Shown: piece after piece, positions 53,260 to 64,000 of the stretch | Layout of the letters: every line of letters begins with the position of its first letter | How positions within the stretch are numbered: position 1 is the first letter of the stretch | Assembly (NCBI GenBank): GCA_963556195.1 | Contig: CAUVYP010001208.1 | Location: 1,116,001 to 1,180,000, forward strand | Direction: 5' to 3' | DNA from: Sepiola atlantica | Taxonomy: Eukaryota; Mollusca; Cephalopoda; Sepiida; Sepiolidae | Length of the DNA: 64,000 nt | The notes under the pieces: model-generated | Databases searched by the model: none | Told to the model about the DNA's origin: nothing | What the model saw: only the letters and a program-made list of their open reading frames with translations | Program-made: the position numbers and the translations under genes

Positions 53260-55491
53260 TTAGCGCGTTTTAAAGTTGATATCGCTTTTGTTTATAACTT
53301 CCACATTTATTCGAATTGTGCAACGAAACTTTGCAGACAATCGCGGAGACACATTTTCTACTGAAGTACCAAGTTTCAGAAGGGCAGCTCTTGTACTGCC
53401 GGAGATATGTCGATACAAACTGAATACGCAAAACATCAACAAAATTTAGCGCGTTTCAAAGTTGATATCGCTTTTGTTTATAACTTCCACATTTATTCGA
53501 ATTGTGCAACGAAACTGTGCAGACAGTCGCGGAGACCCATGTTCTACTGAAGTACCAAGTTTCAGAAGTGCAGCTTTTGTACTGCCGGAGATATGTCGAT
53601 ACAAACTGAATACGCAAAACATCAACAAAATTTAACGCGTTTTAAAGTTGATATCGCTTTTGTTTATAACTTCCACATTTATTCGAATTGTGCAACGAAA
53701 CTTTGCAGACAGTCTCGAATAGGCCTTGTCTACTGAAGTACCAAGTTTCAGAAGTGCAGCTCTTGTACTGCCGGAGATATCTCGATACAAACTGAATACG
53801 CAAAACATCAGCAAAATTTAGCGCGTTTTAAAGTTGATATCGCTTTTGTTTATAACTTCCACATTTATTCGAATTGTGCAACGAAACTTTGCAGACAGTC
53901 TCGAATAGGCCCTTACCACTGAAGTACCAAGTTTCAGAAGTGCAGCTCTTGTACTGCCGGAGATATGTCGATACAAACTGAATACGCAAAACATCAACAA
54001 AATTTAGCGCGTTTTAAAGTTGATATCGCTTTTGTTTATAACTTCCACATTTATTCGAATTGTGCAACGAAACTTTGCAGACAGTCGCGGAGACACATTA
54101 CTTACTGAAGTACGAAGTTTCAGAAGTGCAGCTCTTGTACTGCCGGAGATATGTCGATACAAACTGAATACGCAAAACATCAACAAAATTTAGCGCGTTT
54201 TAAAGTTGATATCGCTTTTGTGTATAACTTATACATTTATTCGAATTGTGCAACGAAACTTTGCAGACAGTCTCGAAAAGGCCTTTTCTACTGAAGTATT
54301 AAGTTTCAGAAGTGCAGCTCTTGTACTGCCGGAGATATGTCGATACAAACTGAATACGCAAAACATCAACAAAATTTAGCGCGTTTTAAAGTTGATATCG
54401 CTTTTGTTTATAACTCTCACATTTATTCGAATTGTGCAACGAAACTTTGCAGACAGTCGCGGAGACACATTTCCTACTGAAGTACCAAGTTTCAGAAGTG
54501 CAGCTCTTGTACTGCCGGAGATATGTCGATACAAACTGAATACGCAAAACATCAACAAAATTTAGCGCGTTTTAAAGTTGATATCGCTTTTGTGTATAAC
54601 TTCCACATTTATTGGAATTGTGCAACGAAACTTTGCAGACAGTCCCGAATGGGCCTTTTCTACTGAAGTACCAAGTTTCAGAAGTGCAGCTCTTTTACTG
54701 CCGGAGATATGTCGATACAAACTGAATACGCAAAACATCAACACAATTTAGCGCGTTTTAAAGTTGATATCGCTTTTGTTTATAACTTCCACATTTATTC
54801 GAATTGTGCAACGAAACTTTGTAGACAGTGGCGGAGACACATTTCCTACTGAAGTACCAAGTTTCAGAAGTGCAGCTCTTGTACTGCCGGAGATATGTCG
54901 ATACAAACTGAATACGCAAAACATCAACAAAATTTAGCGCGTTTTAAAGTTGATATCGCTTTTGTTAATAACTTCCACATTTATTCGAATTGTGCAACAA
55001 AACTTTGCTGACAGTCGCGGAGACACATGTTCTACTGAAGTACGAAGTTTCAGAAGTGCAGCTCTTGTACTGCCGGAGATATGTCGATACAAACTGAATA
55101 GGCAAAACATCAACAAAATTTAGCGCGTTTTAAAGTTGATATCGCTTTTGTTTATAACTTCCACATTTATTCGAATTGTGCAACGAAACTTTGCAGACAG
55201 TCTCGAATAGGCCTTGTCTACTGAAGTACTAAGTTTCAGAAGTGCAGCTCTTGTACTTCCGGAGATGGGTCGATGCAAACTGAATACGCAAAACATCAAC
55301 AAAATTTAGCGCGTTTTAAAGTTGATATCGCTTTTGTTTATAACTTCCACATTTATTCGAATTGTGCAACGAAACTTTGCAGACAGTCGCGGAGACACAT
55401 TTTCTACTGAAGTACCAAGTTTCAGAAGTGCAGCTCTTGTACTGCCGGAGATATGTCGATACAAACTGAATACGCAAAACATCAACAAAAT
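53260..55491. repeat. HOR segment N2-P-Q-B-C-T-D'-E-F-G-H-N2
   Basis: Twelve monomers: N2, P, Q, B, C, T, D', E, F, G, H, N2. The T monomer (54,190) has AACTTATACATT. The H monomer (55,120) has a variant GGAGATGGGTCGATGC. The B-C-T-D'-E-F-G order is the core later duplicated at 61,258-63,854. Confidence 0.82.
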
Positions 55492-57537
55492 TTAGCGCGT
55501 TTTAAAGTTGATATCGCTTTTGTTTATAACTTCCACATTTATTCGAATTGTGCAACGAAACTTTGCAGACAGTCCTTAATGGGCCTTTTCTACTGAAGTA
55601 CCAAGTTTCAGAAGTGCAGCTCTTGTACTGCCGGAGATATGTCGATACAAACTGAATACGCAAAACATCAACAAAATTTAGCGCGTTGTAAAGTTGATAT
55701 CGCTTTTGTTTATAACTTCCACATTTATTCGAATTGTGCAACGAAACTTTGCAGACAGTCGCGGAGACACATTTTCTACTGAAGTACCAAGTTTCAGAAG
55801 TGCAGCTCTTGTACTGCCGGAGATATGTCGATACAAACTGAATACGCAAAACATCAACAAAATTTAGCGCGTTTCAAAGTTGATATCGCTTTTGTTTATA
55901 ACTTCCACATTTATTCGAATTGTGCAACGAAACTGTGCAGACAGTCGCGGAGACCGATGTTCTACTGAAGTACCAAGTTTCAGAAGTGCAGCTCTTGTAC
56001 TGCCGGAGATATCTCGATACAAACTGAATACGCAAAACATCAGCAAAATTTAGCGCGTTTTAAAGTTGATATCGCTTTTGTTTATAACTTCCACATTTAT
56101 TCGAATTGTGCAACGAAACTTTGCAGACAGTCTCGAATAGGCTTTTTCTACTGAAGTACCAAGTTTCAGAAGTGCAGCTCTTGTACTACCGGAGATATGT
56201 CGATACAAACTGAATACGCAAAACATCAACAAAATTTGGCGCGTTTTAAAGTTGATATCGCTTTTGTTTATAACTTCCACATTTATTCGAATTGTGCAAC
56301 AAAACTTGGCAGACAGTCGCGGAGACACATTTCCTACTGAAGTACCAAGTGTCAGAAGTGCAGCTCTTGTACTGCCGGAGATATGTCGATACAAACTGAA
56401 TACGCAAAACATCAGCAAAATTTAGCGCGTTTTAAAGTTGATATCGCTTTTGTTTATAACTTCCACATTTATTCGAATTGTGCAACGAAACTTTGCAGAC
56501 AGTCTCGAATAGGCCCTTACTACTGAAGTACCAAGTTTCAGAAGTGCAGCTCTTGTACTGCCGGAGATATGTCGATACAAACTGAATACGCAAAACATCA
56601 ACATAATTTAGCGCGTTTTAAAGTTGATATCGCTTTTGTTTATAACTTCCACATTTATTCGAATTGTGCAACGAAACTTTGCAGACAGTCGCGGAGACAC
56701 ATTACTTACTGAAGTACGAAGTTTCAGAAGTGCAGCTCTTGTACTGCCGGAGATATGTCGATACAAACTGAATACGCAAAACATCAACAAAATTTAGCGC
56801 GTTTTAAAGTTGATATCGCTTTTGTGTATAACTTATACATTTATTCGAATTGTGCAACGAAACTTTGCAGACAGTCTCGAATAGGCTTTTTCTACTGAAG
56901 TATTAAGTTTCAGAAGTGCAGCTCTTGTACTGCCGGAGATATGTCGATACAAACTGAATACGCAAAACATCAACAAAATTTAGCGCGTTTTAAAGTTGAT
57001 ATCGCTTGTGTTTATAACTCTCACATTTATTCGAATTGTGCAACGAAACTTTGCAGACAGTCGCGGAGACACATTTCCTACTGAAGTACCAAGTTTCAGA
57101 AGTGCAGCTCTTGTACTGCCGGAGATATGTCGATACAAACTGAATACGCAAAACATCAACAAAATTTAGCGCGTTTTAAAGTTGATATCGCTTTTGTGTA
57201 TAACTTCCACATTTATTGGAATTGTGCAACGAAACTTTGCAGACAGTCCCGAATGGGCCTTTTCTACTGAAGTACCAAGGTTCAGAAGTGCAGCTCTTTT
57301 ACTGCCGGAGATATGTCGATACAAACTGAATACGCAAAACATCAACAAAATTTAGCGCGTTTTAAAGTTGATATCGCTTTTGTTTATAACTTCCACATTT
57401 ATTCGAATTGTGCAACGAAACTTTGTAGACAGTCGCGGAGACACATTTCCTACTGAAGTACCAAGTTTCAGAAGTGCAGCTCTTGTACTGCCGGAGATAT
57501 GTCGATACAAACTGAATACGCAAAACATCAACAAAAT
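55492..57537. repeat. Second 11-monomer HOR, copy 1 (2,046 bp)
   Basis: Order: E'' (CCTTAATGGGCC), N2, P/Q chimera, M, A, B, C, T, D', E, F. It is exactly 2,046 bp, the same length as the A-to-K HOR but with different membership. The N2 monomer has a private GCGCGTTGTAAAG shared with copy 2. The P/Q chimera lacks the right part of P and the left part of Q, compared with 53,446-53,817. Confidence 0.85.
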
Positions 57538-59583
57538 TTAGCGCGTTTTAAAGTTGATATCGCTTTTGTTAATAACTTCCACATTTATTCGAATTGTGCA
57601 ACGAAACTTTGCAGACAGTCCTTAATGGGCCTTTTCTACTGAAGTACCAAGTTTCCGAAGTTCAGCTCTTGTACTGCCGGAGATATGTCGATACAAACTG
57701 AATACGCAAAACATCAACAAAATTTAGCGCGTTGTAAAGTTGATATCGCTTTTGTTTATAACTTCCACATTTATTCGAATTGTGCAACGAAACTTTGCAG
57801 ACAGTCGCGGAGACACATTTTCTACTGAAGTATCAAGTTTCAGAAGTGCAGCTCTTGTACTGCCGGAGATATGTCGATACAAACTGAATACGCAAAACAT
57901 CAACAAAATTTAGCGCGTTTCAAAGTTGATATCGCTTTTGTTTATAACTTCCACATTTATTCGAATTGTGCAACGAAACTGTGCAGACAGTCGCGGAGAC
58001 CCATGTTCTACTGAAGTACCAAGTTTCAGAAGTGCAGCTCTTGTACTGCCGGAGATATCTCGATACAAACTGAATACGCAAAACATCAGCAAAATTTAGC
58101 GCGTTTTAAAGTTGATATCGCTTTTGTTTATAACTTCCACATTTATTCGAATTGTGCAACGAAACTTTGCAGACAGTCTCGAATAGGCTTTTTCTACTGA
58201 AGTACCAAGTTTCAGAAGTGCAGCTCTTGTACTACCGGAGATATGTCGATACAAACTGAATACGCAAAACATCAACAAAATTTGGCGCGTTTTAAAGTTG
58301 ATATCGCTTTTGTTTATAACTTCCACATTTATTCGAATTGTGCAACAAAACTTGGCAGACAGTCGCGGAGACACATTTCCTACTGAAGTACCAAGTGTCA
58401 GAAGTGCAGCTTTTGTACTGCCGGAGATATGTCGATACAAACTGAATACGCAAAACATCAGCAAAATTTAGCGCGTTTTAAAGTTGATATCGCTTTTGTT
58501 TATAACTTCCACATTTATTCGAATTGTGCAACGAAACTTTGCAGACAGTCTCGAATAGGCCCTTACTACTGAAGTACCAAGTTTCAGAAGTGCAGCTCTT
58601 GTACATCCGGAGATATGTCGATACAAACTGAATACGCAAAACATCAACAAAATTTAGCGCGTTTTAAAGTTGATATCGCTTTTGTTTATAACTTCCACAT
58701 TTATTCGAATTGTGCAACGAAACTTTGCAGACAGTCGCGGAGACACATTACTTACTGAAGTACGAAGTTTCAGAAGTGCAGCTCTTGTACTGCCGGAGAT
58801 ATGTCGATACAAACTGAATACGCAAAACATCAACAAAATTTAGCGCGTTTTAAAGTTGATATCGCTTTTGTGTATAACTTATACATTTATTCGAATTGTG
58901 CAACGAAACTTTGCAGACAGTCTCGAATAGGCTTTTTCTACTGAAGTATTAAGTTTCAGAAGTGCAGCTCTTGTACTGCCGGAGATATGTCGATACAAAC
59001 TGAATACGCAAAACATCAACAAAATTTAGCGCGTTTTAAAGTTGATATCGCTTTTGTTTATAACTCTCACATTTATTCGAATTGTGCAACGAAACTTTGC
59101 AGACAGTCGCGGAGACACATTTCCTACTGAAGTACCAAGTTTCAGAAGTGCAGCTCTTGTACTGCCGGAGATATGTCGATACAAACTGAATACGCAAAAC
59201 ATCAACAAAATTTAGCGCGTTTTAAAGTTGATATCGCTTTTGTGTATAACTTCCACATTTATTGGAATTGTGCAACGAAACTTTGCAGACAGTCCCGAAT
59301 GGGCCTTTTCTACTGAAGTACCAAGTTTCAGAAGTGCAGCTCTTTTACTGCCGGAGATATGTCGATACAAACTGAATACGCAAAACATCAACAAAATTTA
59401 GCGCGTTTTAAAGTTGATATCGCTTTTGTTTATAACTTCCACATTTATTCGAATTGTGCAACGAAACTTTGTAGACAGTCGCGGAGACACATGTCCTACT
59501 GAAGTACCAAGTTTCAGAAGTGCAGCTCTTGTACTGCCGGAGATATGTCGATACAAACTGAATACGCAAAACATCAACAAAAT
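57538..59583. repeat. Second 11-monomer HOR, copy 2 (2,046 bp)
   Basis: Same order at +2,046 bp, including GCGCGTTGTAAAG in N2 at 57,724. Its first monomer is a junction chimera: the left part is G (GTTAATAAC) and the right part is E'' (CCTTAATGGGCC). The copies differ at several single bases (for example ACCGATGTTC versus ACCCATGTTC, and CATAATTTA versus CAAAATTTA), so this event looks older than the 2.6-kb and 6.3-kb duplications. Confidence 0.85.
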
Positions 59584-61257
59584 TTAGCGCGTTTTAAAGT
59601 TGATATCGCTTTTGTTAATAACTTCCACATTTATTCGAATTGTGCAACAAAACTTTGCTGACAGTCGCGGAGACACATGTTCTACTGAAGTACGAAGTTT
59701 CAGAAGTGCAGCTCTTGTACTGCCGGAGATATGTCGATACAAACTGAATACGCAAAACATCAACAAAATTTAGCGCGTTTTAAAGTTGATATCGCTTTTG
59801 TTTATAACTTCCACATTTATTCGAATTGTGCAACGAAACTTTGCAGACAGTCTCGAATAGGCCTTGTCTACTGAAGTACTAAGTTTCAGAAGTGCAGCTC
59901 TTGTACTTCCGGAGATCGGTCGATACAAACTGAATACGCAAAACATCAACAAAATTTAGCGCGTTTTAAAGTTGATATCGCTTTTGTGTATAACTTCCAC
60001 ATTTATTCGAATTGTGCAACGAAACTTTGCAGACAGTCTCGAATAGGCCTTTTCTACTGAAGTACCAAGTTTCAGAAGTGCAGCTCTTGTACTGCCGGAG
60101 ATATGTCGATACAAACTGAATACGCAAAACATCAACAAAATTTAGCGCGTTTTAAAGTTGATATCGCTTTTGTGTATAACTTCCACATTTATTCGAATTG
60201 TGCAACGAAACTTTGCAGACCGTCCCGAATGGGCCTTTTCTACTGAAGTACCAAGTTTCAGAAGTGCAGCTCTTTTACTGCCGGAGATATGTCGATACAA
60301 ACTGAATACGCAAAACATCAACAAAGTTTAGCGCGTTTTAAAGTTGATATCCCTTTTGTTTATAACTTCCACATTTATTCGAATTGTGCAACGAAACTTT
60401 GTAGACAGTCGCGGAGACACATTTCCTACTGAAGTACCAAGTTTCAGAAGTGCAGCTCTTGTACTGCCGGAGATATGTCGATACAAACTGAATACGCAAA
60501 ACATCAACAAAATTTAGCGCGTTTCAAAGTTGATATCGCTTTTGTTTATAACTTCCACATTTATTCGAATTGTGCAACGAAACTTTGCAGACAGTCGCGG
60601 AGACCCATGTTCTACTGAAGTACCTAGTTTCAGAAGTGCAGCTCTTGTACTGCCGGAGATATGTCGATACAAACTGAATACGCAAAACATCAACAAAATT
60701 TAACGCGTTTTAAAGTTGATATCGCTTTTGTTTATAACTTCCACATTTATTCGAATTGTGCAACGAAACTTTGCAGACAGTCTCGAATAGGCCTTGTCTA
60801 CTGAAGTACCAAGTTTCAGAAGTGCAGCTCTTGTACTGCCGGAGATATCTCGATACAAACTGAATACGCAAAACATCAGCAAAATTTAGCGCGTTTTAAA
60901 GTTGATATCGCTTTTGTTTATAACTTCCACATTTATTCGAATTGTGCAACGAAACTTTGCAGACAGTCTCGAATAGGCTTTTTCTACTGAAGTACCAAGT
61001 TTCAGAAGTGCAGCTCTTGTACTGCCGGAGATATGTCGATACAAACTGAATACGCAAAACATCAACAAAATTTGGCGCGTTTTAAAGTTGATATCGCTTT
61101 TGTTTATAACTTCCACATTTATTCGAATTGTGCAACAAAACTTGGCAGACAGTCGCGGAGACACATTTCCTACTGAAGTACCAAGTGTCAGAAGTGCAGC
61201 TCTTGTACTGCCGGAGATATGTCGATACAAACTGAATACGCAAAACATCAACAGAAT
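59584..61257. repeat. HOR segment G-H-I-E'-F-P-Q-M-A
   Basis: Nine monomers: G, H, I, E', F, P, Q, M, A. P (60,514) and Q (60,700) are intact here, unlike the fused P/Q at 55,864 and 57,910. The F at 60,328 has GATATCCCTTTT, as the F' monomers at 11,782 and 42,284 do. Confidence 0.8.
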
Positions 61258-62559
61258 TTAGCGCGTTTTAAAGTTGATATCGCTTTTGTTTATAACCTCC
61301 ACATTTATTCGAATTGTGCAACGAAACTTTGCAGACAGTCTCGAATAGGCCCTTACTACTGAAGTACCAAGTTTCAGAAGTGCAGCTCTTGTACTGCCGG
61401 AGATATGTCGATACAAACTGAATACGCAAAACATCAACAAAATTTAGCGCGTTTTAAAGTTGATATCGCTTTTGTTTATAACTTCCACATTTATTCGAAT
61501 TGTGCAACGAAACTTTGCAGACAGTCGCGGAGACACATTACTTACTGAAGTACGAAGTTTCAGAAGTGCAGCTCTGTTACTGCCGGAGATATGTCGATAC
61601 AAACTGAATACGCAAAACATCAACAAAATTTAGCGCGTTTTAAAGTTGATATCGCTTTTGTGTATAACTTATACATTTATTCGAATTGTGCAACGAAACT
61701 TTGCAGACAGTCTCGAATAGGCTTTTTCTACTGAAGTATTAAGTTTCAGAAGTGCAGCTCTTGTACTGCCGGAGATATGTCGATACAAACTGAATACGCA
61801 AAACATCAACAAAATTTAGCGCGTTTTAAAGTTGATATCGCTTTTGTTTATAACTCTCACATTTATTCGAATTGTGCAACGAAACTTTGCAGACAGTCGC
61901 GGAGACACATTTCCTACTGAAGTACCAAGTTTCAGAAGTGCAGCTCTTGTACTGCCGGAGATATGTCGATACAAACTGAATACGCAAAACATCAACAAAA
62001 TTTAGCGCGTTTTAAAGTTGATATCGCTTTTGTGTATAACTTCCAGATTTATTGGAATTGTGCAACGAAACTTTGCAGACAGTCCCGAATGGGCCTTTTC
62101 TACTGAGGTACCAAGTTTCAGAAGTGCAGCTCTTTTACTGCCGGAGATATGTCGATACAAACTGAATACGTAAAACATCAACAAAATTTAGCGCGTTTTA
62201 AAGTTGATATCGCTTTTGTTTATAACTTCCACATTTATTCGAATTGTGCAACGAAACTTTGTAGCCAGTCGCGGAGACACATTTCCTACTGAAGTACCAA
62301 GTTTCAGAAGTGCAGCTCTTGTACTGCCGGAGATATGTCGATACAAACTGAATACGCAAAACATCAACAAAATTTAGCGCGTTTTAAAGTTGATATCGCT
62401 TTTGTTAATAACTTCCACATTTATTCGAATTGTGCAACAAAACTTTGCTGACAGTCGCGGAGACACATGTTCTACTGAAGTACGAAGTTTCAGAAGTGCA
62501 GCTCTTGTACTGCCGGAGATATGTCGATACAAACTGAATACGCAAAACATCAACAAAAT
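61258..62559. repeat. 7-monomer block B-C-T-D'-E-F-G, copy 1 (1,302 bp)
   Basis: Seven monomers repeated immediately downstream. Private variants shared with copy 2 are TTCCAGATTTATTGG in E (62,042) and GAATACGTAAAAC at the E/F border (about 62,165). Confidence 0.87.
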
Positions 62560-63854
62560 TTAGCGCGTTTTAAAGTTGATATCGCTTTTGTTTATAACTT
62601 CCACATTTATTCGAATTGTGCAACGAAACTTTGCAGACAGTCTCGAATAGGCCCTTACTACTGTAGTACCAAGTTTCAGAAGTGCAGCTCTTGTACTGCT
62701 GGAGATATGTCGATACAAACTGAATACGCAAAACATCAACAAAATTTAGCGCGTTTTAAAGTTGATATCGCTTTTGTTTATAACTTCCACATTTATTCGA
62801 ATTGTGCAACGAAACTTTGCAGACAGTCGCGGAGACACATTACTTACTGAAGTTTCAGAAGTGCAGCTCTTGTACTGCCGGAGATATGTCGATACAAACT
62901 GAATACGCAAAACATCAACAAAATTTAGCGCGTTTTAAAGTTGATATCGCTTTTGTGTATAACTTATACATTTATTCGAATTGTGCAACGAAACTTTGCA
63001 GACAGTCTCGAATAGGCTTTTTCTACTGAAGTATTAAGTTTCAGAAGTGCAGCTCTTGTACTGCCGGAGATATGTCGATACAAACTGAATAAGCAAAACA
63101 TCAACAAAATTTAGCGCGTTTTAAAGTTGATATCGCTTTTGTTTATAACTCTCACATTTATTCGAATTGTGCAACGAAACTTTGCAGACAGTCGCGGAGA
63201 CACATTACCTACTGAAGTACCAAGTTTCAGAAGTGCAGCTCTTGTACTGCCGGAGATATGTCGATACAAACTGAATACGCAAAACATCAACAAAATTTAG
63301 CGCGTTTTGAAGTTGATATCGCTTTTGTGTATAACTTCCAGATTTATTGGAATTGTGCAACGAAACTTTGCAGACAGTCCCGAATGGGCCTCTTCTACTG
63401 AAGTACCAAGTTTCAGAAGTGCAGCTCTTTTACTGCCGGAGATATGTCGATACAAACTGAATACGTAAAACATCAACAAAATTTAGCGCGTTTTAAAGTT
63501 GATATCGCTTTTGTTTATAACTTCCACATTTATTCGAATTGTGCAACGAAACTTTGTAGACAGTCGCGGAGACACATTTCCTACTGAAGTACCAAGTTTC
63601 AGAAGTGCAGCTCTTGTACTGCCGGAGATATGTCGATACAAACTGAATACGCAATACATCAACAAAATTTAGCGCGTTTTAAAGTTGATATCGCTTTTGT
63701 TTATAACTTCCACATTTATTCGAATTGTGCAACAAAACTTTGCTGACAGTCGCGGAGACACATGTTCTACTGAAGTACGAAGTTTCAGAAGTGCAGCTCT
63801 TGTACTGCCAGAGATATGTCGATACAAACTGAATACGCAAAACATCAACAAAAT
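62560..63854. repeat. 7-monomer block B-C-T-D'-E-F-G, copy 2 (1,295 bp)
   Basis: Second copy, 7 bp shorter because of one deletion at about 62,850 in the C monomer. It shares TTCCAGATTTATTGG (63,347) and GAATACGTAAAAC with copy 1. It ends in a G (63,669) with GTTTATAAC instead of the usual GTTAATAAC. Confidence 0.87.
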
Positions 63855-64000
63855 TTAGCGCGTTTTAAAGTTCATATCGCTTTTGTTTATAACTTCCACA
63901 TTTATTCGAATTGTGCAACGAAACTTTGCAGACAGTCTCGAATAGGCCTTGTCTACTGAAGTACTAAGTTTCAGAAGTGCAGCTCTTGTACTTCCGGAGA
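63855..64000. repeat. Partial H/L-type monomer at right edge
   Basis: The first 146 bp of a monomer with AGGCCTTGTC, TACTAAG and CTTCCGGAGA, which is H- or L-like. The deciding ATATG or ATCGG site is just beyond the window. It has GTTCATATCGC, a change also seen at 52,144. The array continues to the right. Confidence 0.88.

Larger units (their letters stand above)
1..64000. repeat. 186-bp satellite DNA array with higher-order repeats
   Basis: The same 186-bp unit repeats head to tail from the first to the last base. Taking TTAGCGCG as monomer start, 343 complete monomers span 64-63,854, with 63 bp and 146 bp of partial monomer at the ends. The count closes exactly: 343 x 186 minus a net 7 bp of indels equals the distance. 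All monomers share orientation. Conserved landmarks are GATATC at monomer positions 19-24, the palindrome ATTCGAAT at 50-57, and an A-rich end that joins the T-rich start. I see no unique sequence, transposon or gene. Satellites of roughly 150-190 bp with HORs are typical of centromeric or pericentromeric heterochromatin in many eukaryotes. Assigning this array to a centromere is inference, and I do not recognise the family. Confidence 0.98.

Noticed and set aside
64..63854. Hundreds of small open frames (60, 109, 115, 121 or 122 residues) on both strands
   Set aside because: They recur every 186 bp with the repeat, exist on both strands over the same bases, depend on TTG starts or on loss of a single stop, and are interrupted by stops in several monomer types. 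Nothing indicates a real protein.
1..64000. CRISPR array
   Set aside because: The repeats are 186 bp and directly adjacent. There are no short repeats separated by unique spacers, and no cas-like genes.
1..64000. Transposon or LTR insertion inside the array
   Set aside because: The 186-bp phase is continuous apart from 1-, 2- and 7-bp changes, so no inserted element is present.
1..64000. Tandem array of 5S rRNA, tRNA or snRNA genes
   Set aside because: I see no 5S internal control region, tRNA A/B boxes, cloverleaf, or terminator T-run placed after a candidate gene in the monomer.

Overview
The whole window is one uninterrupted tandem satellite array. I found no gene, RNA gene, mobile element, CRISPR array or unique sequence. 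The monomer is 186 bp and about 38% GC. In the phase used here it starts at TTAGCGCG and ends in AAAAT. From 64 to 63,854 there are 343 complete monomers, with a 63-bp partial on the left and a 146-bp partial on the right. Both window edges lie inside the array. All monomers are in one orientation. The layout is that of a eukaryotic heterochromatic or centromeric/pericentromeric satellite with higher-order repeats (HORs). The sequence does not identify the organism.

Monomers are highly similar but fall into recurring named types. X types: B, E, E', E'', H, I, I2, J, K, L, M, M2, Q, T. Y types: A, A', C, D, D', F, F*, G, N, N2, P. X and Y differ in a 16-bp cassette at monomer positions 84-99 (X begins TCGAATAGGC or a relative; Y begins GCGGAGACAC). 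Primes and stars mark close variants. These labels are mine, assigned by reading diagnostic bases.

Layout. 64-11,781 is built on an 11-monomer HOR (A-B-C-D-E-F-G-H-I-J-K, 2,046 bp) with truncated and reshuffled copies. 11,782-18,664 carries a longer, different order with types N2, P, Q, T, M2, I2. About 18,520-23,725 is a tandem duplication of a 14-monomer block (2,603 bp). 22,755-26,660 repeats the order seen at 1,924-5,829. About 26,900-39,250 is a tandem duplication with a 34-monomer period (6,323 bp), each copy containing a run of a 3-monomer HOR. 39,493-41,353 is a 4-monomer HOR. 42,284-51,771 repeats the order of 11,782-18,664, about 30.5-32.9 kb away. 52,516-53,259 is a 2-monomer HOR. 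55,492-59,583 is a second 11-monomer HOR in two copies. 61,258-63,854 is a 7-monomer duplication.

Nothing here works together as a gene set. The content records repeated unequal exchange or segmental amplification: HORs of 2, 3, 4, 7, 11, 14 and 34 monomers, chimeric monomers at block junctions, private indels shared by distant blocks, and almost no change in monomer length. A role in centromere or heterochromatin identity is plausible from monomer length and HOR structure, but it is inference.
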